53,515 bases of DNA, taken from Fragilaria crotonensis. Taxonomy: Eukaryota; Bacillariophyta; Fragilariophyceae; Fragilariales; Fragilariaceae. Both the position numbers and the translations under genes were made by a program. Location: positions 1-53,515 of the forward strand of contig JAKSYS010000429.1 of NCBI GenBank assembly GCA_022925895.1, given 5' to 3'. This document shows, piece by piece, positions 44,554 through 53,515 of this stretch (the first letter of the stretch is position 1; each line of letters begins with the position of its first letter). Below the pieces are notes generated by a model. It was not told the origin of the DNA. It made no database searches and saw only the letters and a program-made list of their open reading frames with translations.

Positions 44554-45019
44554 GGCCGTAGCGCCAAGCCACAGTTCCACCTAGTTCGTCTGTTGTGTGG
44601 AGTGTTGAGAAACGAGAGACGAAGCTAAATTGTTTCTGACTTCGCAAGTTGGATGGTGGTGGAGGGCGGAGGTGATGACATGACAGATCAGGGTCTGATG
44701 GTCAGATACGAATCTACCGTAGTACTCGTAGTACATAGACTACTAGTAGATTGATTTTATGAACATCATATAATTCTTACGACGTATTTTGGTATTACAG
44801 TTTTGGAACTGTACGGTCATGTGACAGTCATGTATCATAGGACACATGCATACTGCGTACGGGCCATATGACATATCATCATACGTCGTACGTGCTGTGT
44901 GATGTGTGATGTGTGATGATGTGATGATGTGATGATGTGATGATTGATGGTTGATGATGTATGAACTATGAACGGTTCGTTTGCAGATCAGGGCTCTCCG
45001 AGCCGTGGGTGGACTCCTT
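44554..45019. other. Spacer with GTAC motifs and gtgtgat/gatgtgat microsatellite
   Basis: Upstream of the SMYD-like gene. It has gtac motifs near 44710-44720 and a series of three gtgtgat heptamers (44897-44917) followed by three gatgtgat octamers (44918-44941). No gene is seen. Confidence 0.5.
44897..44941. repeat. gtgtgat x3 followed by gatgtgat x3
   Basis: Three perfect heptamers pass directly into three perfect octamers that differ by an internal ga insertion. The array sits about 80 bp from the large 7-nt satellite. Confidence 0.9.
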
Positions 45020-45998
45020 GTCAGCAGTCAGCAGTCAGCAGTCAGCAGTCAGCAGTCAGCAGTCAGCAGTCAGCAGTCAGCAGTCAGCAGTCAGCAGTCA
45101 GCAGTCAGCAGTCAGCAGTCAGCAGTCAGCAGTCAGCAGTCAGCAGTCAGCAGTCAGCAGTCAGCAGTCAGCAGTCAGCAGTCAGCAGTCAGCAGTCAGC
45201 AGTCAGCAGTCAGCAGTCAGCAGTCAGCAGTCAGCAGTCAGCAGTCAGCAGTCAGCAGTCAGCAGTCAGCAGTCAGCAGTCAGCAGTCAGCAGTCAGCAG
45301 TCAGCAGTCAGCAGTCAGCAGTCAGCAGTCAGCAGTCAGCAGTCAGCAGTCAGCAGTCAGCAGTCAGCAGTCAGCAGTCAGCAGTCAGCAGTCAGCAGTC
45401 AGCAGTCAGCAGTCAGCAGTCAGCAGTCAGCAGTCAGCGTCAGCAGTCAGCAGTCAGCAGTCAGCAGTCAGCAGTCAGCAGTCAGCAGTCAGCAGTCAGC
45501 AGTCAGCAGTCAGCAGTCAGCAGTCAGCAGTCAGCAGTCAGCAGTCAGCAGTCAGCAGTCAGCAGTCAGCAGTCAGCAGTCAGCAGTCAGCAGTCAGCAG
45601 TCAGCAGTCAGCAGTCAGCAGTCAGCAGTCAGCAGTCAGCAGTCAGCAGTCAGCAGTCAGCAGTCAGCGGTCAGCGGTCAGCAGTCAGCAGTCAGCAGTC
45701 AGCAGTCAGCGGTCAGCAGTCAGCAGTCAGCGGTCAGCAGTCAGCAGTCAGCAGTCAGCAGTCAGCAGTCAGCAGTCAGCAGTCAGCAGTCAGCAGTCAG
45801 CAGTCAGCAGTCAGCAGTCAGCAGTCAGCAGTCAGCAGTCAGCAGTCAGCAGTCAGCAGTCAGCAGTCAGCAGTCAGCAGTCAGCAGTCAGCAGACAGCA
45901 TTCATCATCCAGCAGTCAGCAGTCAGCAGTCAGCAGTCAGCAGTCAGCAGTCAGCAGTCAGCAGTCAGCAGTCAGCAGTCAGCAGTCAGCAGTCAGCA
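45020..45998. repeat. Heptanucleotide satellite (gtcagca)n, about 140 copies
   Basis: A 979-bp array of the unit gtcagca. Most copies are perfect. Variants are one unit that lost two bases near 45438, gtcagcg units clustered between 45660 and 45740, and an interruption at about 45892-45911 (gacagcattcatcatcc). Because 7 is not a multiple of 3, all three forward frames are open and each reads the same heptapeptide repeat SAVSSQQ; the reverse strand has a stop in every frame. There is no sign it is translated. The long forward frame across it is not called a gene. Confidence 0.98.
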
Positions 45999-46331
45999 TG
46001 ATCCGATATCGAATGGTACGCGTACTCAAAGGATATACATGCAATGGTTGTCATTATCATTATTTGCGAATACAACTGCGCTATCAGATATCCATTGGAG
46101 ACCCTTCAGCGCACCAAACATAAGCGTTTGCTCCAATAAATTGCATCCAAGCTCCCATGTTTCGTCATGCTACGTCTCACTTAGTGTTCGACAACGGACG
46201 CTACACCCTAAGAATAAATGCATTAAGTACCTACCTATAGTGAGAAACAAGATACCAGAAGCAATCGATAACGAGAGAATCATCTCTTTTGGAACGCTAA
46301 AAGAAATCAAATTTATGAACGGCCAATTGCG
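45999..46331. other. Spacer downstream of the satellite
   Basis: Lies between the satellite and the 3' end of the MOSC gene. The only open frame is a run-out of the satellite frame. It ends antisense to the MOSC gene and has no features of its own. Confidence 0.45.
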
Positions 46332-47996
46332 TCACAACGATTGGTCTCCAGCTGCCCGAACAATTATACAAGAGCAGGTGGCAACAACAAAGATGAAAAG
46401 CAAGGAAAGCCATTTGCTCCCGTGCTGTGAGACGACATGTACATGATTCAGCTTACAATTCGTCATTGTGGACGTAGACATCGCTGATTTCGCCTCCAAT
46501 TTCTCTAAAATACGCAACATTTCGCCCTTCCATTCACATTTTGCAAGGCATGGAATGCTTATGAGCTCGCGCAACTGCTCTACAGAGCGACCCCAGGATG
46601 CAGTGCCGCGCAACAGTGTCCGAGGGTCACCTTCGCCACCATAAAGTGCCCTTGCAAGTTCCTCAATTGTCCATTGTGGATACGGCCGTTCCATCAACTC
46701 CAAAAAACTTCCCTTGGTGAGTGAACCCTCTGTCAAAACTTCACAGAACCAACCAGCAAGGGCCGTGCTGTTTGTAATGTGGCGTATTCCCTTCGTCCCA
46801 AATGCCGTATTATTCTTTCGATCGAGTTCTGTGCAGGGTTTGCGAGGAGAAGTCACTCGCATAGTCAGTGTCGATCCTGGAACACAGTACACGTCACCAA
46901 GACAAATGTCGCCCGGTATGTCGAGAATCACTTGTTCTCCGAAGCACGGGTCTATCAGGGCATCAATATCAGTATTGGGAAAGCCCCTGAACTTCTCCCT
47001 TTGCACACGTCGATATGCCTGAATCGATTGCAAGAGGACTGCCCGTTCCGATTTGTTTGTGATGAAGCCCTCGGTATCGTACATTTGCCAAAACGAATGA
47101 CCCACCATGCCTTGCTCCGGGACGAAACGGGCTTCTGGAACTTGAGCACGAGGCATCCTATCCTTGCTTTCCGGACCACGTCCGTAAAGGCCTAGGACAG
47201 ATGCCACAGTCCGATCACTTTTACCATCAAGGCTATCAAGGTAAGCAATCGGCAGCCTTTTCTCTTTCTCTTGACGTTGAAGCTTACGGAGAATCGTACC
47301 CCAATTGGAATGTGATAAAAAGGGAATTCCTAGCAGCTCTTCCAACTCAGATAGAGTACGACCCCATGATGGCTTCCGTCGGAAGGAGGGGTCATAGTCT
47401 TCTCCAAATATGGCTGTATCTAGCTCTCGTAGCGACCACTGTGGCAGGGGCCGTTCCACTAATGTGATTTCGCTTCCATCACGCATGCTTCCTTCGCGAA
47501 GCACTGCACAGAACCTGCCAACCATGGCCCCTCGAGTTGCTATCCGCGGAAATGAGACTCTCAACTTGAGAGTCGATCCAGCAACTTCAAGCACATCGCC
47601 GAGACACACATTGCTATCTTTGACATGCACTGTCATGTGTTTTTCAGAGCGAGGATAGGGAAAAATGTCGTCATCTGTACACGGACTGTTTGCGACATCA
47701 GAGTGTCCCACTTGACTGAATTTTTCGATAGGGTGTAAGACAATCATTCGATCACTTATCGGAGACCTGACTTGGGTTTCGTCCGAATGAGTGTGCACAA
47801 AACTGCCGCCAACCAGACCTTGGGGAGGAACTATGAAGCTCGCAGATAGTTGGCAACGGCCCAGGCATGACTTGTCACGGTGCTCCACATGGGCGCATGA
47901 TCCCAGTACCTTTTGCAACTTGGAAAGGCGATCGACAACTTCATCCTCCTCTGCGGAAAGAAAGACCACATCTCGTTGAATAGGCTTGGGAGCCAT
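46332..47996 (-). CDS. Tandem MOSC-domain protein (YiiM-like) with C-terminal membrane anchor
   Basis: Starts at ATG 47996 (MAPKPIQRDVVFL). Two MOSC domains of the YiiM type follow, at about residues 60-215 and 300-475. Each has a G-x-V-G start (QGLVGGS; QGMVGHS), a central C-L-G-D-V segment (SNVCLGDVLEVAGSTLKLRV; GDICLGDVYCVPGSTLTMRV) and an E-R-P-x-P-Q-W ending (LVERPLPQWSLREL; LMERPYPQWTIEEL). Domain 2 keeps the conserved cysteine in SPRKPCTELDRKN; domain 1 reads SFPRIATRGAMVG and lacks it together with about 25 residues. MOSC domains bind molybdenum cofactor or transfer sulfur. The end is hydrophobic (WLSLLFIFVVATCSCIIV), a likely membrane anchor. The frame is intact, 554 residues. Confidence 0.75.
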   Translation of the reverse strand: MAPKPIQRDVVFLSAEEDEVVDRLSKLQKVLGSCAHVEHRDKSCLGRCQLSASFIVPPQGLVGGSFVHTHSDETQVRSPISDRMIVLHPIEKFSQVGHSDVANSPCTDDDIFPYPRSEKHMTVHVKDSNVCLGDVLEVAGSTLKLRVSFPRIATRGAMVGRFCAVLREGSMRDGSEITLVERPLPQWSLRELDTAIFGEDYDPSFRRKPSWGRTLSELEELLGIPFLSHSNWGTILRKLQRQEKEKRLPIAYLDSLDGKSDRTVASVLGLYGRGPESKDRMPRAQVPEARFVPEQGMVGHSFWQMYDTEGFITNKSERAVLLQSIQAYRRVQREKFRGFPNTDIDALIDPCFGEQVILDIPGDICLGDVYCVPGSTLTMRVTSPRKPCTELDRKNNTAFGTKGIRHITNSTALAGWFCEVLTEGSLTKGSFLELMERPYPQWTIEELARALYGGEGDPRTLLRGTASWGRSVEQLRELISIPCLAKCEWKGEMLRILEKLEAKSAMSTSTMTNCKLNHVHVVSQHGSKWLSLLFIFVVATCSCIIVRAAGDQSL

Positions 47997-48365
47997 CGCC
48001 ACCAGTTGTTGGGTGACGATATATGAGAGGGAAGTGTTTCATGACGCGTCCGTCACACTGCTCAACAAAAAACATCACATGACTCATGACTGCACAAGGC
48101 ACATGATGATAACGTGTTCAAATGTCTCGTGTCGTGTTAATGAAAAAAGTGAAGAGTATATAGAATTTTTATGATTCTACCTCTTTGAGGATAATAAATA
48201 AACCAAAAAAATTGTGGCGGGGTGCGTTTGCTTTCAAAGTGTCTTGTCAAGGCGACATGAAAGGCGTCACGGTAGCGGGATTTGTGTCAGGTACGACTCG
48301 ACTGATTCGATTTGATCCACTATGCCGAACTGGCTGTGTCCTATGGCTAGCTGTGACTGCTGACA
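47997..48365. other. Spacer left of the palindrome
   Basis: The promoter side of the MOSC gene, AT-rich. A frame at 48185-48475 runs into the palindrome. Its end (GCVLWLA before the palindrome) resembles the matching frame on the other side (VMLWLS), so diverged inverted similarity may extend beyond the clean arms. Confidence 0.4.
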
Positions 48366-48586
48366 CAATAGCGACCAAAGGAATTATGACCGACGATGAC
48401 CGAAAATTAGAAACGGCCCTAGTTTTGCACCCAGCCGAGTTAACTGTTAACCCGTGTAATGGTGGCTTCCTATAGGCTATACGAAGCCACCATTACACGG
48501 GTTAACAGTTAACTCGGCTGGGTGCAAAACTAGGGCCGTTTCCAATTTTCGGTCATCCTCGGTCATAATTCCTTTGGTCGCTATTG
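48366..48586. repeat. 221-bp near-perfect palindrome
   Basis: The left arm (48366-48475) is the reverse complement of the right arm (48477-48586) with 3 mismatches in 110 bp and a single unpaired centre base at 48476, where tatag and ctata flank g. Both strands therefore read the same peptide fragment in an open frame (IATKGIMT-D/E-DDRKLE, then TALVLHPAELTVNP). No target-site duplication was seen next to the arms. It may be an inverted duplication, a fold-back transposon fragment or an assembly artefact at a read end. Confidence 0.93.
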
Positions 48587-48983
48587 ATGCTGCACCACTC
48601 CAGAACAACCCGGAGAGCCACAGCATGACCGAGGTCCCAGGTATCCTGGCATCTGCAATCTGCACCCTCTTGGGAGGTCATGCAGTCCACAGTCCACGAA
48701 GTACCAGGTACAGAACCTTGAGTCTCTTTGCAGTGTTCAGGACATTGACGACATTTGATGTTTGTCAAAAGACATCTGTAAACGAGACCGACAACCGTCA
48801 CTTAATGAGTTTCGGTCACGTCGATAGGGCTTATGTCTGCGTTGGGCTTTTGCGACGGTCTCAGCACATACTGAGGCAACAGTCTTGAACCAAGGGCTTT
48901 GCTTCGTTTCGTTAGGTTTCTTTCAAGTGGTGCAGTTGTTCATTGAGGTGCTTTTGCTAGAGGGATACGCGTATTGCTAGACG
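48587..48983. other. Spacer right of the palindrome
   Basis: The promoter side of the tail-anchored protein gene. Short frames on both strands have no recognisable product. No RNA gene is seen. Confidence 0.4.
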
Positions 48984-49736
48984 ATGACCACTATCGCACA
49001 AAGTCAAGGACAGTCTGTTCGGTCCCTCCAGTCCGATGCTTCCTCAAGCCAACGGGTAACACTTCAACGGGAGGCTATGGAATATGACCGCCGTCAGATT
49101 CGTCGCCACTTGACTGAGAAACTAAGAGAACGAGGAATCGATCCTGAAGTCGAAATTGTCGACATTGAAAGCGAGTGGGATGATGAGGGGACAGTCTATG
49201 ATGACACAGAATTTTTCCCCTGGAAACAGCGCGACGCCGCAGTACAAGCCGCTGCTGTGGGTGGCCAAACAGAAGGAAGAATGGAAGGATTTGATTCTCT
49301 GGAGCGTGCCCTTCATGCGCACCAGCACCAGATTCACTACGGCCGTGGGCGCGGTTTCGGATGGTCGAAGCAATCGGACGCTGGTCGTAGTTTGTTGGCC
49401 ACACAGCAAAAGTTGCAAGCTATGCGTCAAGTTTCAGATTGGACTAGTTTCCGAGACCTTTCCCAATCGACTGATCATGGTGGTATTGGTTCTGATGAGA
49501 TGGCCGCCGCCAATGATGAGGTCCATCAGCACCATGCCGCTCAGACTCGAAAGAGTGCATGGCGTATTAAGCTGTGCAGCACCCTCTTGGTGTTGCTTGC
49601 GATCGGAACTACAATAGGCATAGCCTATTTCATCGAGACGCTGAAGGTAGACTCATTCCAGGGCTACGCTGACGTCGGTAGCAAAGAAAGCGGTGATTCG
49701 ACCGCAGCAAGTGGCTCCCTAGCTGCTCCTCAGTGA
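48984..49736 (+). CDS. Single-pass tail-anchored protein, unknown
   Basis: An intact 250-residue frame from ATG 48984 with no intron. The N-terminal 190 residues are hydrophilic, charged and rich in Gln, His, Asp and Arg (VDIESEWDDEGTVYDDTEFF, HAHQHQIHYGRGRG) and probably partly disordered, with a helical stretch QREAMEYDRRQIRRHLTEKL. One membrane segment (LCSTLLVLLAIGTTIGIAYF) lies near residues 203-222, preceded by RKSAWRIK, so the N-terminus is predicted to face the cytosol. A short Ser/Ala-rich tail follows. I do not recognise the family. Confidence 0.65.
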   Translation: MTTIAQSQGQSVRSLQSDASSSQRVTLQREAMEYDRRQIRRHLTEKLRERGIDPEVEIVDIESEWDDEGTVYDDTEFFPWKQRDAAVQAAAVGGQTEGRMEGFDSLERALHAHQHQIHYGRGRGFGWSKQSDAGRSLLATQQKLQAMRQVSDWTSFRDLSQSTDHGGIGSDEMAAANDEVHQHHAAQTRKSAWRIKLCSTLLVLLAIGTTIGIAYFIETLKVDSFQGYADVGSKESGDSTAASGSLAAPQ

Positions 49737-50058
49737 GGGCCATAGATGTAGAATTATCCAGTAGTTTATGCTATCGCGACCTTGAGGGTCCAATGTTTTT
49801 GCCTACATAGTTGGCAGTCTGGAGGCAGATACAATCCAGGCGGCGACTGTGTACATGGAAGGGTCGTGTGCAACGTGAATCGAACTTGGCGGCACCATAT
49901 ATATGTATTTTATTCCCAAGTTTTAAAGCCCAGAAAAGAGTCACCAGAAACTAGTCATCACGTACTCCAGCAAGTTCGTTGGTGTGTGTGTGTACCTAGA
50001 ATTAATCGTCGAGTCAGCAACTCATGATAGCTTCTATACCAGCAACGCTTGTTATGCT
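49737..50058. other. Convergent spacer
   Basis: Between the 3' ends of the tail-anchored protein gene and the carrier gene. It includes a gtgtgtgtgt dinucleotide run near 49981. Nothing else is seen. Confidence 0.5.
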
Positions 50059-51561
50059 CTACTTCAATTTGTGCGATTTTCGATACTGCTCGCTTGCTTC
50101 CTTTCGGGTTGGAATGAGATTGCTTAAATTCCAAGACGACGACAGCCACAGTAGTGAGGCGCCGGTGGACAAGATAGACAGTTGTTGCAGGCCGAAGTTA
50201 CCAAAGACTCCAGTCAGAGCTGATAGAGAAAGGCTCATCATGGATTTTCCCAGTCGATAGGCCAGAACTCCAACAACTTCCTTTCCAACATATCGACTCT
50301 CAAAATCAAGGGGTACGTAGACCATCTCATCCAGCATACGGCGGGCCGAATACTCCAAGGTCTTCATTGTTAAAAGGCAAGCGCTGATGATGTAGAGCGA
50401 TGGATCAGTCCGAGTGGATTGAAATCCAGAGAAACAAACCATGATCATGGGCAAGATCCGCCACAGAACACGAGGTTCCAGCACTTGCATGAGCGCAGGC
50501 AGGCAACCAAACTGCAAGGTCATTGTGCACACATTGATGAGAGCAAAGAATTTTCCCATCCACCCAGCCCGATCTGCATCGTTAGGAATGGCGGAACTGA
50601 GTTTTACCACAAAGCAAACGTTTAGGAGAGCTGCCAACCCTTGCGATGCGAGGACTTCAATGAAGAGCGCCCGCAGAGTTGGAACGCGTTGAAAGAGATG
50701 CGTCGCCTTTTCGATCAAACCCATGTCACTCGTTTTGGATTCAATGTCCTTCTTGTGCTGTACAGCATACTCATCAGAAGGGTCAAATCCATTGCGCTCA
50801 GCGATCGTGTAAGCCGTCGATGTCGCAATTACGCTTAAGATCATCATGACGCCAGTTCCAAAGACAGCACCAGCAAGGCCAAGCTTACCCACGACAAGAG
50901 ATACGTTGAGGCCGGCCAGGGCTGACGTGATGGACGTCAAACCAGAGATTGGAGCAAACCACTTCGAGCTTTGTTCCGGAGTCAAGATACTTGACATGAA
51001 TGACCAGTATTGGCTGGTAATGAGTTGTACATAGCTCTCGCGAAAGACAAATAGAGGTCCAGAGATGAATTTGACGAGAGGGACCGAAAATAGAGTAAGG
51101 GTTGAATCTTGTAGCGTGCGAATGGAAGCCGCAGCCGCGAATAGAATTGTAGCACTGGACAAGGTTGTTGTTGTCAGTGCTCCTCGAGGGCCGTAGTGAT
51201 CCAGAAGCCAAGTGTATCCCATCAGCAAGACCAGCGACAAAGGAGACACAAATGTCATTGCAAGAGGAAATGCCGCGTGAGACTGGTAGCCAGTCTTGGA
51301 CGACGTGAAGAGCGCAATGGTAGAGGGTCGCGCGAAGGAGTATCCCAAATAATGCAATGACATGGCGATCGCCATGCATAGAACTGCCCGTGGTTTGGCA
51401 GATAGTCCTAGGAAAGTCGGTGATTCGTCAATCATCGAGTCAACGGCAACGGATGAGGCAACGGCTGCCTCTGCCATGACTACCGCACCTCCTCTTGCGA
51501 CATGAAAAGCGGTCTGAAGAGCCGGTATAGTGGCAGCGATCGATACAGTTGCGATGGTCAT
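50059..51561 (-). CDS. ATP/ADP-translocase (TLC/NTT)-like membrane carrier
   Basis: Starts at ATG 51561 (MTIATVSIAATIPALQTAFH) and gives about 500 residues with about 10-12 hydrophobic segments, the size of plastid and endosymbiont nucleotide transporters. Hallmarks are FRESYVQLITSQYWSFMSS, LTPEQSSKWFAPISGLTSI, and near the end DEMVYVPLDFESRYVGKEVV with GVLAYRLGKSMMSLSL. The last corresponds to the P-L-D-x-E-S-x-x-x-G-K-x-x-x-D-x-x-x-x-R-L-G-K-S signature of the TLC family. These proteins exchange ATP for ADP or import nucleotides across plastid or endoplasmic reticulum membranes in diatoms. The basic C-terminus (KEASEQYRKSHKLK) faces the cytosol or stroma. The substrate is not deducible. The frame is intact and without introns. 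Confidence 0.7.
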   Translation of the reverse strand: MTIATVSIAATIPALQTAFHVARGGAVVMAEAAVASSVAVDSMIDESPTFLGLSAKPRAVLCMAIAMSLHYLGYSFARPSTIALFTSSKTGYQSHAAFPLAMTFVSPLSLVLLMGYTWLLDHYGPRGALTTTTLSSATILFAAAASIRTLQDSTLTLFSVPLVKFISGPLFVFRESYVQLITSQYWSFMSSILTPEQSSKWFAPISGLTSITSALAGLNVSLVVGKLGLAGAVFGTGVMMILSVIATSTAYTIAERNGFDPSDEYAVQHKKDIESKTSDMGLIEKATHLFQRVPTLRALFIEVLASQGLAALLNVCFVVKLSSAIPNDADRAGWMGKFFALINVCTMTLQFGCLPALMQVLEPRVLWRILPMIMVCFSGFQSTRTDPSLYIISACLLTMKTLEYSARRMLDEMVYVPLDFESRYVGKEVVGVLAYRLGKSMMSLSLSALTGVFGNFGLQQLSILSTGASLLWLSSSWNLSNLIPTRKEASEQYRKSHKLK

Positions 51562-51837
51562 GTTTAAACTCACAGCTCACACGACCACCTTGACGCCACC
51601 GATCCAATTCAAGAAATCAGAAGTGAAGTTCATTGGATGTTAAACGTCAGAAAATCAGTGGTGCCAGTGATGTCTTCGCCTTTCCGTGAAGATTTCGAGG
51701 ACAGGCCGGCGTGTCTGTCTGTGAGTCGTGAGTGCTCACTATTGTTCTGTATGTTTAATTGGTGTTTAATACAAGCTGTTTAATACAGCTGTATTAAACA
51801 GCCCTCGCCCAATTTGTATTTTATAATTGTACTAGTG
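51562..51837. other. Spacer with 26-bp perfect palindrome
   Basis: The promoter side of the carrier gene. It contains ctgtttaatacag and its perfect inverted copy (51776-51801), preceded by a third half-copy, gtgtttaatacaag, at 51762. Confidence 0.6.
51776..51801. repeat. 26-bp perfect palindrome
   Basis: The arms ctgtttaatacag and ctgtattaaacag adjoin without a spacer. A half-site copy lies 14 bp upstream, giving a direct-plus-inverted arrangement. Confidence 0.95.
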
Positions 51838-52774
51838 GGTACTCGCATAAACATAGTACCTGGACAAGTAAAATTATTCGTTGTGTCGGGACACTTCATA
51901 CACAACTTCTAACGGCACCAAATTGTAGATCTCATGAAAGGCTTTCTTTTCAGCTACTCAAAGCCGTGATACAATATCTATTGATGGAGTTATGAGTGGT
52001 CTAATTTTATTTTTCGAGATTTTTTTAAACATAGTACCTGGACTTTCAGTCACTAGTGTGGCAAATTGAGTCCCTTTTGACAATGTCAAGTTGGAACAAG
52101 TTTTTTTTCACGTTACAAATACATGTATATCACAAGGGCCTATTCTACAGTTGTGCCATCTTGAAATTTATGTATTCAGCAATAAATACATTCGGATTGG
52201 CATTGAGATGGACAGCAGTAAAATTTCGAAGTTCGTAATGAAACTCTTGCTTTGTATGCGATTAAATTAGTAGCATGCAATTTTTTGTATGAAACATATG
52301 GAAAGTGCCGTAGGATTAAAATATTGCGACGTTGACGCACTTCAATGTTCAAAATTGACTTTGACCATGTTGATTTTGCAGTGGCCGTCAGAAATGCAAA
52401 AGTAAGTTATGTGACTGCAAATTCGACCGGACATTAGAATACCGGCATACTAACAAGTACTAACAGTGTCAAAGAACCACTACTGTCGTTCTTTGCATCT
52501 GTTGACATGATACAAAAATGTGCAATTAAATTACGAAGCAAAACTTTACATTCCCCAAAAAAATCCAAAATTTTAACTCGCCGCATCTTTTGAACTGTCC
52601 CACCTCACCACAAACAAGCTACAGTAACCCCATATGTTTGAGGGCATAGTACAATTCTCTAGTTACTGAAATGCACAATCTCCGTGCATGAATGTGGTGA
52701 AATGAGTGGTTTCAAAATCCGTCCAGCTACTCTCGTAATTTTGGTCGTCCAGAGACTATGTTTATGCGAGTACC
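51838..52774. mobile_element. Probable non-autonomous TIR element, 937 bp
   Basis: The left end (51838-51876) and right end (52736-52774) are inverted copies over 39 bp with 5 mismatches, sharing ggtactcgcataaacatagt at the outer tip. An internal partial copy of the left end, taaacatagtacctggac, lies at 52026-52043. The interior is AT-rich and has no coding frame. I see no clear target-site duplication. The length and structure fit a MITE-like or deleted DNA transposon that needs an enzyme from elsewhere. Confidence 0.6.
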
Positions 52775-53515
52775 TCACATTTGATCGGAGTGTCTACTAC
52801 AGGAAACTGGACGTACAGTACCCCCAACCTGGTCGTACTCCGTACCACTACTTTTTTCCCCTACAGTATGCAGTACCATGGTATCAACGTAGGAAACTTC
52901 ATGAAGTACAGTACCAGCTACTTATCATGCCCCAGTATTGCAGTTCATCGCACGGTATATTTTACAGTAGCATTTGTCAAGCAACCTGTTCACAGCAAAT
53001 TCAATGAGTATTCCATCCAGTAACTTTGAATTCGTACAGTATTGTAGTTCAGTAACGTAACACACTGTCGTTTCAACATAAATTACCGTCCGTTTATGTA
53101 CTGTAGACCTGTAGTACATGTAATCCACGTAACAGTGCAACAGTACCCCAGAGTGGTCATACTCCGTAACAGACGGACGCACGCACACAATTAATTTATA
53201 ATATAGTAGGATAATTGTATAATTGAAAAGAACGTTAGGGATAAGGTTAAACTATAGTGTATACAGTGCAGTCGTAAACTGCAGTACTACTCCCAGTTTT
53301 GTAGTCTCTTTATCTGCCTTATTTTGTAGTACCAGTAAGCTGCATTCATCTCGTTGTTCATCATTCTCACGAGTACACGAACTTGCTGTCAGACTCCGCT
53401 CGGACTCCGAGCGGCCGGAGTCTGTTAAAGTACAAGTTGTCCTCCGAGTACTCAGTACACCGAGACTGTCCATTCGCTGTTGAGAAATGACGGTCGTAGA
53501 GCATCATGGACGGTC
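52775..53515. other. GTAC-rich non-coding end of window
   Basis: No gene is supported. The stretch is dense in gtac and its variants (tacagtaccccc, gtactccgtaccac, gtaccatgg, gtagtacatg) between 52800 and 53170. It ends with a nested hairpin: cagactccg (53390-53398) pairs with cggagtctg (53416-53424), enclosing an inner ctcgg/ccgag stem. Confidence 0.5.

Noticed and set aside
45020..45998. CRISPR-like array
   Set aside because: The repeats are 7 nt with no spacers, and the genome is eukaryotic.
44968..46446. 492-codon forward frame across the 7-nt satellite
   Set aside because: All three frames are open only because the 7-nt unit has no stop in this direction; the run-out is antisense to the MOSC gene and shows no domain.
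48185..48475. 96-codon frame ending in the palindrome
   Set aside because: The open part within the palindrome is mirrored on the other strand, so it may be a duplicated fragment; no start or family supports a gene.

Overview
The window looks like nuclear DNA of a photosynthetic stramenopile, most likely a diatom. Genes lie on both strands with short spacers. Introns are few and short (61-139 nt, GT...AG). Four predicted proteins start with a signal peptide followed by a short motif with an aromatic residue at the cleavage point ([32 protein letters not shown]), the bipartite signal used to enter a four-membrane red-derived plastid. The genus cannot be named from the sequence alone.

Layout. 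1-6175: a decayed minus-strand retroelement block ending in a Ty1/copia-type gag. 6784-10932: a membrane protein fused to a very long Lys/Arg/Ser/Asp repeat tail, with eroded repeat copies continuing to about 11740. 11768-20037: a sphingolipid-type desaturase, a SET methyltransferase and a long focadhesin/RST1-like gene. 20523-26564: a CENP-K-like kinetochore protein, a leishmanolysin-like protein that has lost its zinc ligands, and a PHD/zinc-finger protein. 27265-30450: a tandem pair of plastid coproporphyrinogen III oxidases (haem and chlorophyll synthesis). 30733-39637: a coiled-coil protein, LSm5, an EndoG-type nuclease, a plastid PPR-like protein and a plastid DUF2358 protein. 41642-44553: an HNH-like cysteine-motif protein and a SMYD-type SET protein. 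45020-45998: a 7-nt satellite of about 140 copies. 46332-51561: a tandem-MOSC protein, a 221-bp near-perfect palindrome, a tail-anchored unknown protein and an ATP/ADP-translocase-like carrier. 51838-52774: a probable non-autonomous element with 39-bp terminal inverted repeats.

A pattern runs through the whole window. At least a dozen otherwise clean genes are broken by a single-base frameshift, often in a short homopolymer; one copy of the tandem oxidase pair shows this directly against the other. This looks like uncorrected long-read indel error more than mass gene death, so several genes are annotated as one CDS across two or three frames.

The genes are ordinary eukaryotic housekeeping, plastid and chromatin functions with no operon-like logic. 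The most unusual items are the charge-patterned membrane repeat protein, the zinc-ligand-less metalloprotease homologue, the MOSC duplication with one cysteine-less domain, the heptanucleotide repeat bias and the 221-bp palindrome.
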